64,000 nucleotides of DNA, from positions 1,550,001-1,614,000 of the forward strand of contig NEEC01000008.1 in assembly GCA_002189035.1 (NCBI GenBank), read 5' to 3'. Below, one piece after another: positions 61,021 to 64,000 of the stretch. A program made the translations under genes and the position numbers. The notes under the pieces were generated by a model. It made no database searches and was not told the origin of the DNA. It worked only from the letters and a program-made list of their open reading frames with translations. The stretch's first letter is position 1. Every line of letters begins with the position of its first letter. The stretch comes from Utricularia gibba. Lineage: Eukaryota > Streptophyta > Magnoliopsida > Lamiales > Lentibulariaceae.

Positions 61021-64000
61021 ATGTATACGGCTTTATCTTCCGAATCTCTTGAATCGGCTGCCCAAGAAGTTCTTCCGGGATCTTCCAATTCAAATGGAAA
61101 ATCAGCGCATTGCCTTTTGCCGTGCGATCACGAGGTGAGGGAAGATAATCCAGTTGAGGAGACCAGGGGAAATTCTTACGTTCATGATGAAGACGACGAG
61201 GAGGAAGATGCGGATTTCAACCCTTTTGTTAAAAGTGATTCTGCTGAGGCTTCTTCGAGTTTGAGTTCTGAAGTTGAAGACTTGGACATCAATGAGAATG
61301 GTAATAATAGGGAAAAGTGTGAGGAGGCCCATGGTGAGATTTTTGAAGAAAAACATGTATTGGGTGAGGGAGAATGCAGTAGTAGTATTTGCAGGAACAT
61401 CAGCTTGGCTGAGGAAAATATCATGCAATCCATTTCTCCATCCGAGGACTATTGTGGAATTCAAAATGAAAAAACTTTTACTGCAACTGCAGAGGATGGG
61501 CCGTTAATGATTCCTCAGTCAGAAATGTTTTCCCTTTCTGACAACTGTATTGATACAGTGCATCAAACAGATTCAAGTTGTGCTGCAGATGATGGGAAGG
61601 CCGCAGCGGATGTGGACGGTGATGGTGCAATCTGTATGCGGACTAGAGCTCGTTATTCTCTTGCAAAGTTCACTCTTGATGAGCTGGAGACGTTTCTTCA
61701 GGAAACAGATGATGAAGAGGATCTCCAAAGGGTTGATGATGAAGAGGAATATAAAAAGTTCCTTGCAGCTGTTTTGCGAGGTGATGAATTTCAGAATGAG
61801 CAAGAGAATGGAAATGGTGATGATGAGGATGAAGAAAATGATGCTGATTTTGAACTTGAACTAGAAGAAGCATTGGAAAGTGAGCCTGAGGATGTTGAAC
61901 GGCGGCGTATGACTAGGCTAAATAAACGACAAAAAACTTCGCGTGAGAACAACAAGAAGCTTTCTCAGCATGCTGGTCGCCAGTTGCGCCCGCTGATTCC
62001 ATTATCATTAGCTTCATATCCTTTTTCTGAGGGGAGCCAACTTACTCCTAACATTCCTCAGCCATTTGCACCACCTGGAAATAATAGCTTGTGTGGTTTT
62101 ACACCTCTTCAAATAGGCCAGCTGCATTGTCTGATTCATGAGCATGTACAACTACTTATTCAGATTTTCACCATTTGTGTTTTTGAGCCTGTTAAAAGCC
62201 ACATTGCTGCAGAGGTTAAGGAATTAATTTCAGAGATGCTACGAATCAGAGATCAAGCCACAGCCTGGAAAAAAGTACCATATCCAAGCTTTTGCTTTTT
62301 TCCTCCATATGTGCATCCATCAGTGGCAGATGAGGATCCGAGGATGTTGCAACCAAATTGCAGCTACAGAAATCTGATCCAGGATGCACCATCAGCAAGT
62401 AATAAGGATGTGCCTTCTTATTTCAGTTCTTTGTCGAATGAGAAGTGTGTGTCTTTGCCTGGCAACCAGGCTGGCTTTTCTAGAAATCCTGATTCCACAT
62501 CATGGACTCCTTATATCTGTGGGCCAGTGCTATCTGTGTTAGATGTAGCCCCACTGAGATTAGTTGAGAGCTATGTCGATGATGTTACATCTGGTATGCA
62601 ATATCAAAAGCATGATATCTTTAGTGCAGTTCATTTCCATATTCTTCTGGTCCTTTCACGTTCTCACATGCTTCTGTGATTTCTTTGCAGTGGTGAGAGC
62701 ATATGAAAGATGCCAAATCGAACTTGGTTTTGAGAATCAGAGCCAATCAGAGCCTTTGTTTCCATATCCTAGCAATATAGGTTATGCTGAATCCGATAGT
62801 CAGGGAGAAATTGAAAACAGTTCTCTTGAATCCAATGAGGTTCGTTCTTCTTTGTCTGGTAGTGATGTTCCAAAGAAGACAATGGCTGCATCCCTGCTTA
62901 AGAAAGCCAAAAGCCAACCAGTTTCTCTCGTACCAAAAGATATCGCAAAATTAGCTCAGAGGTTTGGGCCACTGTTTAATCCCGCTCTTTATCCCCACAA
63001 GCCCCCTCCTGCACCTCTTGCCAATCGGGTGCTTTTTACTGATGCAGAGGATGAGTGAGTACATGCTTTACTACTCTTTTTTTGTGCATTGCCTTATTTT
63101 AAGCAAATCATGCAATCTTCTTAACAATCATATGTAAGGGAGGACATAGTCTTTCAATTATGTGGAGTTGTTGATAGTATGATATCCACAGGTCCAGCAT
63201 TGTGATTTCATTGGTGAGAGTTCTTTTTTTTTTCTATCAGATTACTGGCATTGGGGTTAATGGAATTTAATACTGACTGGAAGGCTATACAGCAGAGATT
63301 TCTTCCTTGCAAATCTACGCATCAGGTGAATAAATTGTGATGGTTTCATTGTACCTTGCTTATGCTAATACGATGTATTGCCTGAAACAGATTTTTGTGA
63401 GGCAAAAGAATCGTGCATCCTCGAAAGCACCAGAAAATCCTATAAAGGTACCTAATTTACCCTTTTTTTTCATCTAATTTTTGAACCTGAGATCAAGATT
63501 GATCATAATGTAGGTGGTGCGGAGGATGAAAAACTCTCCCTTGACGTCCGAGGAGATTGCTCGTATTGAAGCAGTAAGTGTTTGAAAAAGTTTAATTTCA
63601 GACATCACATACCATTCACTTCCTACTCAATGCTTGATCATATTGGTTTAGGGTCTGAAAAAATTTAAGCTCGATTGGATGTCAATTTGGAGGTTTCTCG
63701 TTCCATATAGAGATCCATCAATTCTTCCTCGACAGTGGAGAATTGCTTCAGGTACACAAAAGTCCTATAAATCGGATGCAAATAAGAAAGCAAAGCGCCT
63801 TTTGTATGAATTAAGGAGAAAGGCTACCAAAACTTCTCCACTATCATCAGATTCACCACTGGAAAACAAGGTATCAACTTATCTTTAATTTAATTTTAGA
63901 GGGTTTATCCAGGAACAGATTAACGAATATCTTTAATTGTAGGTTTATGCCACTGATAGTGGTACTGGAGAAGCTAGCTGCTGGAGTAAGCATGCTGACA
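61021..64000 (+). CDS. GON4-like nuclear protein, 3' partial
   Basis: Large plant GON-4-like protein, likely a nuclear chromatin or transcription regulator. Exons: 61021-62593, 62691-63054, 63241-63325, 63391-63447, 63514-63573, 63652-63870, 63943 to the window edge; all phases join. An acidic N-terminus (DEDDEEEDADFNPF, later DDEDEENDADFELELEEALE) leads to the conserved FTLDELETFLQETDDEEDLQ and YKKFLAAVL. Next come FTPLQIGQLHCLIHEHVQLLIQ, the KTMAASLLKK / LVPKDIAKLAQRF block and PLFNPALYPHKPPPAPLANRVLFTDAEDE. Then LLALGLMEFNTDWKAIQQRFLP and FLVPYRDPSILPRQWRIASGTQKSYKSD follow, a motif set shared with animal GON4L and plant homologues. Those homologues have a C-terminal Myb/SANT domain, which here would lie beyond the window. 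The first exon of 1.57 kb is unusually long relative to the rest. Confidence 0.85.

Noticed and set aside
61102-61873. Antisense ORFs within the GON4-like first exon
   Set aside because: Shadows of an acidic, repetitive coding exon.

Overview
The window is nuclear DNA from a flowering plant. It has short exons with GT-AG introns, AT-rich introns and intergenic DNA, a light-harvesting chlorophyll protein with a plastid transit peptide, gibberellin and brassinosteroid genes, and plant-only families. Gene structure and base composition look dicot-like rather than grass-like. I cannot name the species. It is ordinary gene-bearing euchromatin, and I found no CRISPR, prophage, gene cassette or autonomous transposon.

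Layout, left to right: 3' part of a BOI/BRG-type RING E3 ligase (1-865, +); about 4.9 kb without a recognised gene; RPL27 (5789-6196, -) with a telo-box/site II promoter; an unrecognised 75-aa ORF (-); an AT-rich stretch with a 221-bp MITE-like element; a conserved plant protein split by a frameshift (9302-10506, +); a METTL25-type methyltransferase (11492-14964, +) tail-to-tail with PEX5 (15400-20370, -); a UBZ-like zinc-finger protein (22.98-25.55 kb, +); a BES1/BZR1-type transcription factor (26376-28110, +) tail-to-tail with a GDSL esterase/lipase (28693-30255, -); an SSP4-type phosphatase (33418-35687, +); a short GIP1-like gene (36726-38200, +); intronless LHCB1 (38483-39274, +); a small membrane protein (40409-40666, +); plastid KAS I (41422-43532, -); a gibberellin 2-oxidase (45725-46829, +); a tRNA-dihydrouridine synthase (48703 to about 51958, -), followed to its right by a plant EFR3 gene on the opposite strand (52901-58811, +); a 132-aa unrecognised protein (59175-59984, +); and the 5' part of a GON4-like protein (61021 to the window end, +).

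The genes do not form one pathway. They cover peroxisomal import, plastid fatty-acid synthesis, photosynthesis, hormone signalling and turnover, tRNA modification, translation and plasma-membrane lipid-kinase scaffolding.

The most striking signal is technical or evolutionary. At least six apparent one-base losses fall inside otherwise well-conserved exons: the 9302 protein, the GIP1-like gene, KAS I, the GA 2-oxidase and two exons of the dihydrouridine synthase. Four lie in C/G homopolymers, and all change the frame by the same amount. Intron phases on both sides stay mutually consistent in the multi-exon genes. This looks more like consensus under-calling in the assembly than six independent pseudogenes.
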